64,000 nucleotides of DNA from Aliiroseovarius sp. F47248L (GTDB lineage: Bacteria; Pseudomonadota; Alphaproteobacteria; Rhodobacterales; Rhodobacteraceae). Below the pieces are notes generated by a model, which was given only the letters and a program-made list of their open reading frames with translations, did not search any database and had not been told where the DNA came from. How positions within the stretch are numbered: position 1 is the first letter of the stretch; each line of letters starts with the position of its first letter. The position numbers and the translations under genes were made by a program. Location of the stretch: positions 2,718,501 through 2,782,500 of the forward strand of contig NZ_JALKBF010000001.1 in assembly GCF_023016085.1 (NCBI RefSeq). The letters are read 5' to 3'. This document shows positions 38,987 through 48,271 of the stretch, one piece after another.

Positions 38987-39660
38987 TTTTCGCAGCCGGT
39001 CGCGGCACGCGTATGGGCGCGCTGACCCAGACGCTTCCAAAGCCCATGATTCCAGTGGCGGGCAAACCATTGATCGACCATGCGCTTGCGCTTGTCGACG
39101 ACAGCCCTATTGAGCACGTCGTCATCAACCTGCATCATTTGGGTAGTCAGATCACCGACCATCTAGGACACAGAAACATCCGATTTTCCAACGAGAATGA
39201 TCGCTTGCTTGAAACCGGTGGTGGATTAAAAAAGGCTCTAACCTTACTGAAAAGCGATACAGTCATCACACTAAATTCTGATGCTGTCTGGACCGGACCA
39301 AACCCGATTCAATCCCTGCTTGCGTTGTGGGATCCAAACCGAATGGACGCACTTTTGATGCTGGTGGCACAAGAAAATGCCATCGGTCACAAAGGCGCGG
39401 GTGATTTCATCAGGGCTGATAACGGGGCGCTACATCGCGGCGCGGGCCTGACCTATACAGGATGCCAGATCATCAAGACTGCCCCCGTCGCGGATGTTGC
39501 TGAGGATGTGTTCTCGCTCAACACCGTATGGGATCGGTTGCTGGAAAATGGGCGCGTGTTTGGGGTCGAACATGGTGGTCGCTGGTGCGATGTTGGTCAA
39601 CCAGAGGGGATCACCCTTGCCGAAACCATGCTGAAGGACGCCAATGTTCGAACCATCTGA
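38968..39660 (+). CDS. murU: MurNAc-1-phosphate uridylyltransferase MurU
   Basis: This 230-residue nucleotidyltransferase begins with the NTP-binding FAAGRGTRMGALT and PLPKPMIPVAGKPLIDHAL-like segment. It also has the ETGGGLKKAL glycine motif and a VITLNSDAVW metal-binding Asp. It converts MurNAc-1-phosphate and UTP to UDP-MurNAc, bypassing de novo MurA/MurB synthesis and giving intrinsic fosfomycin tolerance in other bacteria. It overlaps amgK by 19 bp and addB by 17 bp. Confidence 0.92.
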   Translation: MPNAAMIFAAGRGTRMGALTQTLPKPMIPVAGKPLIDHALALVDDSPIEHVVINLHHLGSQITDHLGHRNIRFSNENDRLLETGGGLKKALTLLKSDTVITLNSDAVWTGPNPIQSLLALWDPNRMDALLMLVAQENAIGHKGAGDFIRADNGALHRGAGLTYTGCQIIKTAPVADVAEDVFSLNTVWDRLLENGRVFGVEHGGRWCDVGQPEGITLAETMLKDANVRTI

Positions 39661-42589
39661 CACCCCACGCATTTTCGGCACACCGCTGGGCGTCGATTTC
39701 CCGCAAGCTCTGGTCACCGGAATACTGAACCGCATCGCGGCCAACAGCCCGGATGCGCTAGCGCGCGTCGAAGTGTTCGTAAACACAAGCCGAATGCAAT
39801 CCCGTGTTCGCGCCTTGTTTGACGGGCGCACGCAGTTCCTGCCACGTATCCGCCTGATCACCGATCTGGCCCGCGACCCGGCCTTGCACGAGGTGCCGCT
39901 GCCCGTGCCGCCACTTCGAAGGCGGTTGGAGCTGCGGCAGCTTATCGCAGCGCTTCTGGAGCGTGAGCCGGACCTTGCCCCAAAGGCCGCCGCTTTTGAT
40001 CTTGCCGACAGCCTTGCCGACCTGATGGACGAAATGCATAGCGAAGGCGTGCATCCAAGCAAGCTTCGGGCGCTTGATGTGGGTGAGATGTCTGAACATT
40101 GGGCGCGGAGCCTTAAGTTTATCGCCCTGGTCGAACACTATTTCGACCACGAAACACTGGACCTTCCCGATGTTGAAACCCGCCAACGCATGGTTGTCGA
40201 AGCGACCATCGCAAAATGGCGCGAGCATCCACCACAACATCCTGTCTTGATCGCAGGCTCGACCGGATCGCGGGGCGCCACAGCGCTTTTGATGGATGCG
40301 GCGGCATCGCTGCCTCAGGGAGCAGTGATCCTTCCGGGTTTTGATTACGACATGCCCAGCCAAACTTGGGCTGAGTTAGACAATGATTTTTCGGCACAGG
40401 ATCACCCACAATACCGTTTCGCCCACCTTTTGAAGCGGGCGGGCCTGGCATCTTCTGATGTACTGCGCTGGACCCCGGACACACCACCCGAACCGGACCG
40501 AAATCGTCTGATCTCGCTCGCCTTGCGTCCGGCACCTGTCACAGACCAATGGCAAGTTGAGGGTAAAGCGTTTCAAGGCATCGAGGCGGCAACCAAGAAC
40601 CTGACCTTGATCGAAACCCGAACCCCGCGAGAGGAGGCTTTGGCGATCGCTGTTGTGCTTCGCAGATCGGTCGAGGATGGCAAGTCGGTGGCATTGATAA
40701 CACCAGACCGTAACCTGACCCGTCAGGTGGCCGCTGCGCTGGATCGCTGGCGGATCGTTCCAGACGACAGTGCCGGGCGTCCGCTTGCCCTGTCGGCGCC
40801 GGGGCGGCTTTTGCGTCAAACCGCACAACTTCTGTGTGAAGAAACAAGCGGCGAGACCTTGCTGGCGCTATTGAAGCATCCACTGACCCACAGCACCGCT
40901 GGAACACGGGGCGACCACTTGCGCTGGACCCGCGATCTTGAGCTGGATGTCTTGCGCGGGCGGTATGCGCCACCGAATGTCAGGGTGTTGACCGAATGGG
41001 CTGCCAAATTCCCGGATGAACCCGCACGGACCGTTTGGGCCAACTGGGTCGGCGACACCTTCCTGAACAAATTGCAGCCAGGCGAGCATCCTTTGGCAAC
41101 TTTGATTGAGCAGCACCAATGCCTGACTGAACACATTGCGCGCGGCTGCGTTCCAGAGGGAACAGGTGAGCTATGGGAACAATCTGCCGGGCAAAAAGCA
41201 CTTGAAGCAGTCTCTGATCTTGCAGAACACGCGGAGTTTGGGGGCGATCTATCCGCATCTGCATATCGTGACCTGCTGGTGTCGGTCCTGAACACTGGCG
41301 TGGTACGTGACCCAATCACACCGCATCCTGGCGTAATGTTCTGGGGCACGCTGGAGGCGCGCGTCCAAGGTGCGGATCGCGTCATTCTGTCCGGGCTAAA
41401 TGACGGAACATGGCCCGAACTTCCCGGCCCTGATTCTTGGTTAAACCGTAAAATGAGGATGGATGCGGGGCTGTTGCTACCGGAGCGTCGCATTGGCCTG
41501 TCCGCCCACGATTTCCAACAAGCCATAGCAACGGGCGAGGTCTTCCTGACCCGCTCTACTCGCGATGACGACAGCCAGACCATCCCGTCGCGTTGGTTGA
41601 ACCGATTGTGCAACCTGATGGGTGGCATGTCTGATTCCGGTGACGCGGCGTTGAAAGAAATGAGAAGGCGGGGTGCTAGGTGGTCAGCCTTCGCGGGCAG
41701 TCTGGACACGGCCAAAGAACAGGTCTCGCCTGAACCGCGCCCATCGCCCGCCCCTCCAGTGTCAGCCCGCCCCACGGTGCTTTCTGTAACGGGGGTGACG
41801 AAATTGATCCGTGATCCCTATGCAATCTATGCCGACAAGGTATTGCATCTCAGACCGCTGGACCCGGTGCGCCAAACTGCTGACGCGCGCATCCGCGGCA
41901 CGGTTCTGCACCGCGTCTTCGAACGTTACGTCGCTGAGGCTGATTTGACTGATGATCACGCGACTGAAACCGCGCGCCTGATGGATATCGCCCATGATGT
42001 CTTGGAAGAACACGTGCCCTGGCCCTCTACACGCATTCTTTGGCTGACCCGGATCGGACGGGTTGCGGATTGGTTCGTGTGCGAAGAACGGGACCGTCGC
42101 ACCAAGGCAGATAATCTGGCCAACGAAGTCTGGGGTGAGGCTGTTTTTGACGAAATAAACTTCACTCTGCGCGCCAAAGCAGATCGGATAGATCGGCGAC
42201 ATGATGGGCAGCTAGAGATTTACGATTACAAATCCGGTCAGCCGCCATCCGAGAAGATGCAGAAGCACTATGACAAGCAACTGCTGCTTGAAGCCGTGAT
42301 CGCAAAGTTAGGCGGGTTTAGAGACATTTCTGCTTCGCCGGTCGCTAGCGTCGCCTATATCGGTTTAACCCCTCAGGAAACGAAACCTGTAGCTCTGACT
42401 GCGCAGGAAATTGACGTGATTCAAGATGAGTTACAGGCGCTGATCCAAGCCTATCACAACCCCGATCAGGGCTTTACCGCACGGCGCGCGGTGCACAAGC
42501 AGCGATTTGATGGTGACTATGATCACCTTGCCCGTTTTGGTGAATGGGATGACAGCGCAGAATCAGTGACAATGCGGGTGGGGCAATGA
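39644..42589 (+). CDS. addB: AddB subunit of AddAB double-strand-break repair nuclease
   Basis: This 981-residue alphaproteobacterial-type AddB carries a degenerate helicase-like region (about 1-700, including GVMFWGTLEARVQGADRVIL and LNDGTWPELPGPD). The C-terminal RecB-family nuclease (about 715-960) has motifs RGTVLHRVFERY and LEIYDYKSGQPPS, with Asp and Lys of the PD-(D/E)xK centre. With AddA it resects double-strand ends for RecA. It starts inside murU and ends overlapping addA by ATGA. Confidence 0.95.
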   Translation: MFEPSDTPRIFGTPLGVDFPQALVTGILNRIAANSPDALARVEVFVNTSRMQSRVRALFDGRTQFLPRIRLITDLARDPALHEVPLPVPPLRRRLELRQLIAALLEREPDLAPKAAAFDLADSLADLMDEMHSEGVHPSKLRALDVGEMSEHWARSLKFIALVEHYFDHETLDLPDVETRQRMVVEATIAKWREHPPQHPVLIAGSTGSRGATALLMDAAASLPQGAVILPGFDYDMPSQTWAELDNDFSAQDHPQYRFAHLLKRAGLASSDVLRWTPDTPPEPDRNRLISLALRPAPVTDQWQVEGKAFQGIEAATKNLTLIETRTPREEALAIAVVLRRSVEDGKSVALITPDRNLTRQVAAALDRWRIVPDDSAGRPLALSAPGRLLRQTAQLLCEETSGETLLALLKHPLTHSTAGTRGDHLRWTRDLELDVLRGRYAPPNVRVLTEWAAKFPDEPARTVWANWVGDTFLNKLQPGEHPLATLIEQHQCLTEHIARGCVPEGTGELWEQSAGQKALEAVSDLAEHAEFGGDLSASAYRDLLVSVLNTGVVRDPITPHPGVMFWGTLEARVQGADRVILSGLNDGTWPELPGPDSWLNRKMRMDAGLLLPERRIGLSAHDFQQAIATGEVFLTRSTRDDDSQTIPSRWLNRLCNLMGGMSDSGDAALKEMRRRGARWSAFAGSLDTAKEQVSPEPRPSPAPPVSARPTVLSVTGVTKLIRDPYAIYADKVLHLRPLDPVRQTADARIRGTVLHRVFERYVAEADLTDDHATETARLMDIAHDVLEEHVPWPSTRILWLTRIGRVADWFVCEERDRRTKADNLANEVWGEAVFDEINFTLRAKADRIDRRHDGQLEIYDYKSGQPPSEKMQKHYDKQLLLEAVIAKLGGFRDISASPVASVAYIGLTPQETKPVALTAQEIDVIQDELQALIQAYHNPDQGFTARRAVHKQRFDGDYDHLARFGEWDDSAESVTMRVGQ

Positions 42590-45500
42590 CGTTAAACGAC
42601 GCAACACGCAGCCAAATCCGCGCCGCCGACCCAAAGAACTCAACCTGGCTGTCGGCCAATGCGGGTTCGGGCAAGACCCGTGTCCTGACGGATCGCGTCG
42701 CGCGGTTGTTGCTGGAAGGTGTGTCGCCACAGAACATTCTGTGCCTAACCTACACCAAGGCCGCCGCCAGTGAGATGCAGAACCGTCTGTTCAACCGACT
42801 GGGCGAATGGGCGATGAAGGATGACACTGCACTCACGGCTGCTCTACAAGATCTTGGGTTGGACGGGGCTCGAGACCTGTCGCTTGCACGACAGCTGTTT
42901 GCCCGTGCCATCGAGACCCCCGGTGGATTGAAGATCCAGACCATCCACGCTTATGCAGCATCCCTGTTGCGCCGCTTTCCAATGGAGGCCGGCGTCTCTC
43001 CGCAATTCACGGAAATGGATGACCGTACCGCCAAGGACCTTCGTGCCGACCTGCTTGACCGAATGAGCGTGGGGCCATTGGCAAAATATGTAACCGCTTT
43101 ATCGCAGCATTTCACCGGCGAAGATATGGCGCAGCTAACCGCAGAGATCACGGGCAATCGCACTTTGTTCATTGATCAACCGACCGATGCCGAGATTGCC
43201 AAATGGTTTGGCGTATCACCAGCGCTGGATGAACGCACCATTCTGGATATTCTGTTTCAGCCCGGCGATCTGCAAATGCTGGCGATGCTTCACGACATTC
43301 TGGCAACCGGTAGCGCCACCGAACAGAAAGCCGCCGGGCACCTGACAGGGGCGGATCTAAGCGCCCCCTCTTTCGATATTCTGGATCGGTGCGCGCGGTT
43401 CCTGATCAACCAAAAACCACCCTATTCCGCCAAATCAGGGACCTTTCCGACCAAGTCCATGCGCGCGGGGGCTTGCGCAGATATAGTCCCGCAACTGGAC
43501 GATTTCATGCAACGGGTTGAAGATGCGCATCTTGCCCGAATTGCGCTGTCGAACGTCAAACGCACCTCCGCGCTGCACAGGTTTGCCCACAATTTCGTAC
43601 ACCTTTATGAAGAGGAAAAGCTGGCGCGAGGTTGGTTGGATTTCGACGATCTGATCCTGAAGGCCGGGGCGATCCTGACCGACTCGGCCATCGCATCGTG
43701 GGTGCTGTTCCGGTTGGATGGTGGGATTGACCACATTCTGGTGGATGAAGCCCAGGACACCAGCCCAGCGCAATGGCGCATCATCGACAGTCTTGCGCGT
43801 GAATTCACCAGCGGCATCGGTGCGCGTGATGGTGTGGAGCGGACAATCTTTGTGGTCGGCGACCCCAAACAATCCATCTATTCTTTTCAGGGGGCCGAGC
43901 CTGCCGCGTTCGACCAGATGCGCGCCACCTTCACCGACCGCCTGTCCCAAATTGGGCGCAGCCTGGTTCAAATGCCGTTGGAATATTCATTCCGGTCATC
44001 ACGGGCAGTGCTGGAATTCGTCGATCTGGCGATGAAGACGCGGAGCGGTCTGGGCGGAGATTTCTTGCACCGGGCCTTCTTCGCCAACCTGCCGGGCCGG
44101 GTCGATCTGTGGCCAGCCATCGAACCTGTCACCCATGACGAAGATCGAGACTGGCATGATCCTGTTGACGCTCCATCGCCGCAAGACCACCGGGTGCAGT
44201 TGGCCGAGAGTATCGCAGACGATATAGACCGTATGATTAATACTGAGACTATTCCAGCAGAAGACGGCACCAATCGCCCAGTGAATGCTGGTGATATTCT
44301 GGTGCTTGTGCGATCCCGCAAAGAATTGTTTCACGAGATCATCCGCGCCTGCAAAGCGCGCGCCATTCCCATCGCTGGCGCAGATCAGTTAAAAATCGGG
44401 GCGGAACTGGCGGTTAAAGATTTGACCGCACTTCTGTCGTTTTTGGCTACGCCCGAAGACGATTTATCACTGGCTGCCATTCTGCGCTCTCCATTGTTCG
44501 GGTGGTCCGAGGACGATCTGTTCCGCTTGGCGCATCCGCGCAGCAAGGGAAAGTTTCTTTGGCGGGCGCTGTCTGACAAGGCTGAACAGTATTCCGAAAC
44601 GTTGCGTGTACTGCAAGACTTACGCGACACTGCCGATTTTCTGCGCCCCTATGAATTGCTGGAGCGCGCTTTGACCCGCCATGGTGGCCGTCAAAAGTTT
44701 CTGGCGCGACTGGGGCAAGAGGCTGAAGACGGAATCGACGCCTTGTTGGCGCAGGCCATCGGCTATGAACGATCCGGCACACCCAGCCTGACTGGATTTT
44801 TGACCTGGCTTCAAACCGATGAAGTCACAATCAAACGCCAGATGGATTCTGTGGGGCAACAGGTTCGGGTGATGACCATCCATGGGTCCAAAGGGTTAGA
44901 AGCCCCAATTGTGATTCTGCCTGATTTGGCCCAGCAAAGGGCGTCATCGATGCCCGCTGTTGCCAAGCTCTCTGATGGTCAGGCGATCTTTTCCCCCAAA
45001 CAAGAAAACCGAACCGAAGCGATCGAGGCTGTTGCACGCGACTTAAAGGATGCCGAGATCGAAGAGCGCGCTCGACTGCTCTATGTCGCGATGACACGGG
45101 CAGAACGTTGGTTGATTCTGGCCGCGGCAGGGGCCATTGGAAAGCCCGACTCCGATGTCTGGTATCGCATCTGTGAAGGCGCAATGACCAAAGCGGCAAG
45201 TGTTGATTGCGACTTTCCCACAGGGCCGGGCAAGCGATTTGCGGCAGGCAATTGGCCCGAGCCGACCGTCAACCAAACGCCTGAGCACAAGGATATCACA
45301 TCCGACTTGCCAGGCTGGTTGACGTCGCGGGTGGACACACCTGTGCTTTCAGCCAAGCCGATCTCGCCCTCCGATCTGGGCGGGGCAAAGACTCTTGCCG
45401 GTGAAGACGCTTTTGGCAATGCCGATGACGCAAAGACGCGTGGGCGGCAGATACATCTATTGCTGGAACATCTACCGGGCATTCCGACGTCCCGTTGGAA

Positions 45501-45957
45501 GGGCACGGCCCGGTTTCTGCTTGGGTCGGGTGACGACCGTGCCTCAGATGCTGAGCAATCTGTGCTTCTTGATGAGGCGGCTGGCGTGCTAACCGCCCCT
45601 GAGTTGGCCCCGATCTTCGCCCGTGCCGATTTGGCCGAAGTTCCCGTCACCGCCACGCTTCCACAGTTCCCCGAACGTGTCCTTCATGGGGTAATTGACC
45701 GGTTGATAATCTCTGATGATGAGGTGCTGGCGGTGGATTTCAAAACCAACCGCGTTGTGCCCGCATCACCCGAGGACACGCCTAATGGGCTGCTGCGACA
45801 GTTGGGGGCATATCGGGCCGTACTTCGCCAGATTTACCCCGATAGAAATGTCAGCACGGCGATCCTGTGGACACAAAGCCGTGAGTTGATGCGTTTCGAG
45901 AATGCATTGGTGGATGCGGCTTTCAGGCATCTTGACGCAACCCGTCTGCCTACCTAG
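42586..45957 (+). CDS. addA: AddA helicase-nuclease subunit
   Basis: This 1123-residue UvrD-type helicase has Walker A SANAGSGKTRVLTDRVARL, ILCLTYTKAAASEMQ, the Walker B HILVDEAQDTSPAQW, motif III VVGDPKQSIYSFQGA, and VRVMTIHGSKGLEAPIVILP / LLYVAMTRAERWLIL. The C-terminal nuclease has LAVDFKTNR (Asp-Lys of PD-(D/E)xK). AddAB loads RecA at breaks. Together with recF in this window, both recombination-entry routes are present. Confidence 0.97.
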   Translation: MTLNDATRSQIRAADPKNSTWLSANAGSGKTRVLTDRVARLLLEGVSPQNILCLTYTKAAASEMQNRLFNRLGEWAMKDDTALTAALQDLGLDGARDLSLARQLFARAIETPGGLKIQTIHAYAASLLRRFPMEAGVSPQFTEMDDRTAKDLRADLLDRMSVGPLAKYVTALSQHFTGEDMAQLTAEITGNRTLFIDQPTDAEIAKWFGVSPALDERTILDILFQPGDLQMLAMLHDILATGSATEQKAAGHLTGADLSAPSFDILDRCARFLINQKPPYSAKSGTFPTKSMRAGACADIVPQLDDFMQRVEDAHLARIALSNVKRTSALHRFAHNFVHLYEEEKLARGWLDFDDLILKAGAILTDSAIASWVLFRLDGGIDHILVDEAQDTSPAQWRIIDSLAREFTSGIGARDGVERTIFVVGDPKQSIYSFQGAEPAAFDQMRATFTDRLSQIGRSLVQMPLEYSFRSSRAVLEFVDLAMKTRSGLGGDFLHRAFFANLPGRVDLWPAIEPVTHDEDRDWHDPVDAPSPQDHRVQLAESIADDIDRMINTETIPAEDGTNRPVNAGDILVLVRSRKELFHEIIRACKARAIPIAGADQLKIGAELAVKDLTALLSFLATPEDDLSLAAILRSPLFGWSEDDLFRLAHPRSKGKFLWRALSDKAEQYSETLRVLQDLRDTADFLRPYELLERALTRHGGRQKFLARLGQEAEDGIDALLAQAIGYERSGTPSLTGFLTWLQTDEVTIKRQMDSVGQQVRVMTIHGSKGLEAPIVILPDLAQQRASSMPAVAKLSDGQAIFSPKQENRTEAIEAVARDLKDAEIEERARLLYVAMTRAERWLILAAAGAIGKPDSDVWYRICEGAMTKAASVDCDFPTGPGKRFAAGNWPEPTVNQTPEHKDITSDLPGWLTSRVDTPVLSAKPISPSDLGGAKTLAGEDAFGNADDAKTRGRQIHLLLEHLPGIPTSRWKGTARFLLGSGDDRASDAEQSVLLDEAAGVLTAPELAPIFARADLAEVPVTATLPQFPERVLHGVIDRLIISDDEVLAVDFKTNRVVPASPEDTPNGLLRQLGAYRAVLRQIYPDRNVSTAILWTQSRELMRFENALVDAAFRHLDATRLPT

Positions 45958-45993
45958 GTTCACCACAACATATAGTTTTCAGGAGAACACAAC

Positions 45994-46314
45994 ATGGCAA
46001 CTGTAGCTGTCACCGATGCCACATTCGAGCAAGAAGTTCGCCAAGCGGATCTTCCTGTGATCGTCGATTTCTGGGCCGAATGGTGCGGTCCCTGCAAGCA
46101 GATCGGGCCAGCTTTGGAGGAGCTGTCGGCTGAATACGAAGGCAAGGTCAAGATCGTGAAAGTTAATGTCGACGAGAACCCGAATTCGCCCGCACAAATG
46201 GGTGTTCGTGGCATCCCGGCCCTGTTCATGTTCAAGGACGGTCAAGTCGTATCGAACAAAGTCGGCGCCGCGCCAAAAGCAGCACTGCAGTCGTGGATCG
46301 ACGAAAGCGTCTGA
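45994..46314 (+). CDS. trxA: Thioredoxin
   Basis: This 106-residue thioredoxin has active site WCGPC (Cys31, Cys34), the cis-Pro region [11 protein letters not shown] and buried Asp in VIVDFWAEW. It is cytosolic, with no signal peptide. It follows addA by 36 bp and ends at a strong bidirectional terminator. Confidence 0.97.
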   Translation: MATVAVTDATFEQEVRQADLPVIVDFWAEWCGPCKQIGPALEELSAEYEGKVKIVKVNVDENPNSPAQMGVRGIPALFMFKDGQVVSNKVGAAPKAALQSWIDESV

Positions 46315-46331
46315 TTTTCACGCTTGGATCA

Positions 46332-46362
46332 AAAAAGCCCCGCAAGGTCTGCGGGGCTTTTT
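46332..46362. terminator. Bidirectional intrinsic terminator between trxA and an L,D-transpeptidase gene
   Basis: AAAAAGCCCCGC pairs with GCGGGGCTTTTT with a 7-base loop and T/A runs on both sides; it serves convergent trxA (plus) and the L,D-transpeptidase gene (minus). Confidence 0.92.
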
Positions 46363-46384
46363 CTTTGTCGAGTTCAAACCTGAC

Positions 46385-46987
46385 TCAGATCAACAGAACT
46401 TGCGTGCCATTCCTGGCATAGCCAAACAGCTCGGCAATATGCCGGTTGTAAAGCCCGATGCATCCGTTCGACGACTGCCGCCCGATCTTGCGCGTGTCAT
46501 GCGTGCCGTGGATGCGATAGTATTGCCAGCTTAGATACAATGCGTGCGTGCCCAGCGGGTTGTCCGGCCCCGGTCCCACAAAGGGTGGCCATTCCGGGTT
46601 TCGTTTCCGCATCGCCGGGGTTGGCGCCCAGGACGGGCCTTCAACCTTGCGAATGACGCTGGTACGTCCACGGCGGGTCAGGTCTTCTGTCAGCGGCACC
46701 GAGGTCGGGAACAGTCGATAGATCGACTGATCTTCGGACCAGTAGTGCAAACAACGCGAGCTGATATCGACCAAGATGGCCCCATTGCGCGTGTTGCTGA
46801 AGTAAGGTTGCCAGTTCAGGGCCCGAAAGCTTGAAACGTTGCGTTTCACAACTTCGGTCAGGTCACGTTCGCCCTGCGTCGTGTTTTCAAACTGCGCAAG
46901 AGCAGGCGTCGCCAGGCCGCTTGCTGCAGCAATCGTTCCACCAAGGAACGCGCGCCTGCCAAGCTGGGCTTCCGGTGTCTTCCGCAT
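46385..46987 (-). CDS. L,D-transpeptidase with Tat-type signal
   Basis: The protein is 200 residues from ATG 46987, which has a GGAGA ribosome-binding site; a GTG at 47008 is a less likely alternative. The N-terminus has GRRAFLGG followed by a hydrophobic stretch and a signal cleavage site ALA, a twin-arginine-like export signal. The YkuD domain shows IHGTHDTRKIGRQSSNGCIG, with catalytic His and Cys in HGT...SNGCI. It should form 3-3 peptidoglycan cross-links or anchor proteins in the periplasm. No LysM domain is visible. Confidence 0.88.
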   Translation of the reverse strand: MRKTPEAQLGRRAFLGGTIAAASGLATPALAQFENTTQGERDLTEVVKRNVSSFRALNWQPYFSNTRNGAILVDISSRCLHYWSEDQSIYRLFPTSVPLTEDLTRRGRTSVIRKVEGPSWAPTPAMRKRNPEWPPFVGPGPDNPLGTHALYLSWQYYRIHGTHDTRKIGRQSSNGCIGLYNRHIAELFGYARNGTQVLLI

Positions 46988-47156
46988 TACTAAGTCTCCA
47001 ATATTCACTTGTATCGCCGATATATATTGCTTCTGAGCATCAGTCGCAATTCAAACGGATGTTATCGGCTTAATCTCGCAAAGCCGTCATTTGCTACTTG
47101 CTAATACTCACGATAGAACGGCACAGATACAATGCTTTTTGGATGAGAGACAGACA

Positions 47157-47651
47157 ATGCGCGTGTTTTTGATGGCAGTTGCCGCTGTTGCGGCCCTTTC
47201 TGCGTGTGCTCCGGGTACAGGCGGCACCGGTGGTGGCGTCAACATCTATCGAATCTCGTCTGGTCAGACGTCAAAGGTTCAATATCGGATGCTGGACAGC
47301 ATCAACCAGCTGCGTCAGGCCGCCGGTGCCCAACCGGTGAAGCTTAATTCACAGCTGAACGCGGCCGCACTGACCCATGCGCGCGATATGTCGGTGCAGA
47401 ACCGGCCGTGGCACTTCGGGTCTGATGGGTCGTCCCCGATCGACCGCGCCCGCCGTGCGGGATATTCAGGCGCCTATTTAGGTGAAAACATCTCGGAAAC
47501 TTTTGAGACCGAGCTGCAGACTTTGTCAGCCTGGATGAACAAGCCTGACACGCGCCGGATCATTCTTGACCCACGCGCCCGCGAGCTTGGCTTCGCGTGG
47601 CTGCAAGAGCGGAATGGCAAGATTTGGTGGGTCATGGAGATGGGTGGTTAA
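47157..47651 (+). CDS. CAP-domain (SCP-like) lipoprotein
   Basis: The protein is 164 residues from ATG 47157. The signal peptide ends in a lipobox (LSAC, Cys18), so it should be lipidated. The CAP domain has INQLRQAAGAQPVKLNSQLN, HARDM, and the hallmark YLGENI. The second CAP His/Glu positions are modified in this family. Bacterial CAP proteins are of unclear function, with membrane or sterol binding suggested. It is flanked by two L,D-transpeptidases. Confidence 0.85.
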   Translation: MRVFLMAVAAVAALSACAPGTGGTGGGVNIYRISSGQTSKVQYRMLDSINQLRQAAGAQPVKLNSQLNAAALTHARDMSVQNRPWHFGSDGSSPIDRARRAGYSGAYLGENISETFETELQTLSAWMNKPDTRRIILDPRARELGFAWLQERNGKIWWVMEMGG

Positions 47652-47670
47652 TCCAACTGCCCGTCCACCC

Positions 47671-48165
47671 TTACGGGTTGATATCAATCACAGTTCCCAA
47701 TCGGACCATCGTGAAAATCTCGCGCATCTCGTGATTCTTGACCGAAATGCAGCCAGCCGTCCAATCGTCACGCTTCGGGTCTTGAGGGCGTCTGTCACCG
47801 TGGATGAAAATCTCTCCTCCCGGCTTGCGCCCGACGGACCGGGCATGCTCCACATCCTGCCGGTTAGGATAGGACACACCGATTGACAGATAGAAGGCGC
47901 TTTTCGGGTTGCGCCGGTCAATGACATAGCGCCCCTCGGGCGTCTTGCCATCGCCTTCGTATTTCTTGCGACCCTCGGGCGCAAAACCCAGCCGAATGCG
48001 ATAGGTTTTCAGGATCTCGGTGCCATGCATCAGATACATTTTACGCGCACCTTTGTTGACGATGATCTGTGTCACCTCCGGCCCGTCATACTTGTATCTT
48101 TTCGGGCCGCACGAGGCGACAAAGACCAAGGACAGGACGGTAAGGATCGTTAATACGGCTCTCAT
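47671..48165 (-). CDS. L,D-transpeptidase lipoprotein
   Basis: The protein is 164 residues from ATG 48165. The N-terminal signal has a lipobox (VASC, Cys19). The YkuD domain has EIFIHGDRRPQDPKRDDWTA followed by GCIS, supplying the conserved His and Cys. It is predicted to act on peptidoglycan from the outer or inner membrane face. It is convergent with the CAP lipoprotein gene, with 19 bp between stops. Confidence 0.86.
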   Translation of the reverse strand: MRAVLTILTVLSLVFVASCGPKRYKYDGPEVTQIIVNKGARKMYLMHGTEILKTYRIRLGFAPEGRKKYEGDGKTPEGRYVIDRRNPKSAFYLSIGVSYPNRQDVEHARSVGRKPGGEIFIHGDRRPQDPKRDDWTAGCISVKNHEMREIFTMVRLGTVIDINP

Positions 48166-48271
48166 TTGGTGTCCCACGCTGCTCGCTTTTTTGCGATTAT
48201 GGTAGATTAGATTGATCACAACACAAGTGAATTTGCCGTGTAATCACCCTATCGGCGAATCCCTGAATATT

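Noticed and set aside
40376..41775. Long minus-strand readings opposite addB
   Set aside because: Composition is that of an antisense shadow (Arg/Ser/Pro-rich), and addB is a clear full-length gene.
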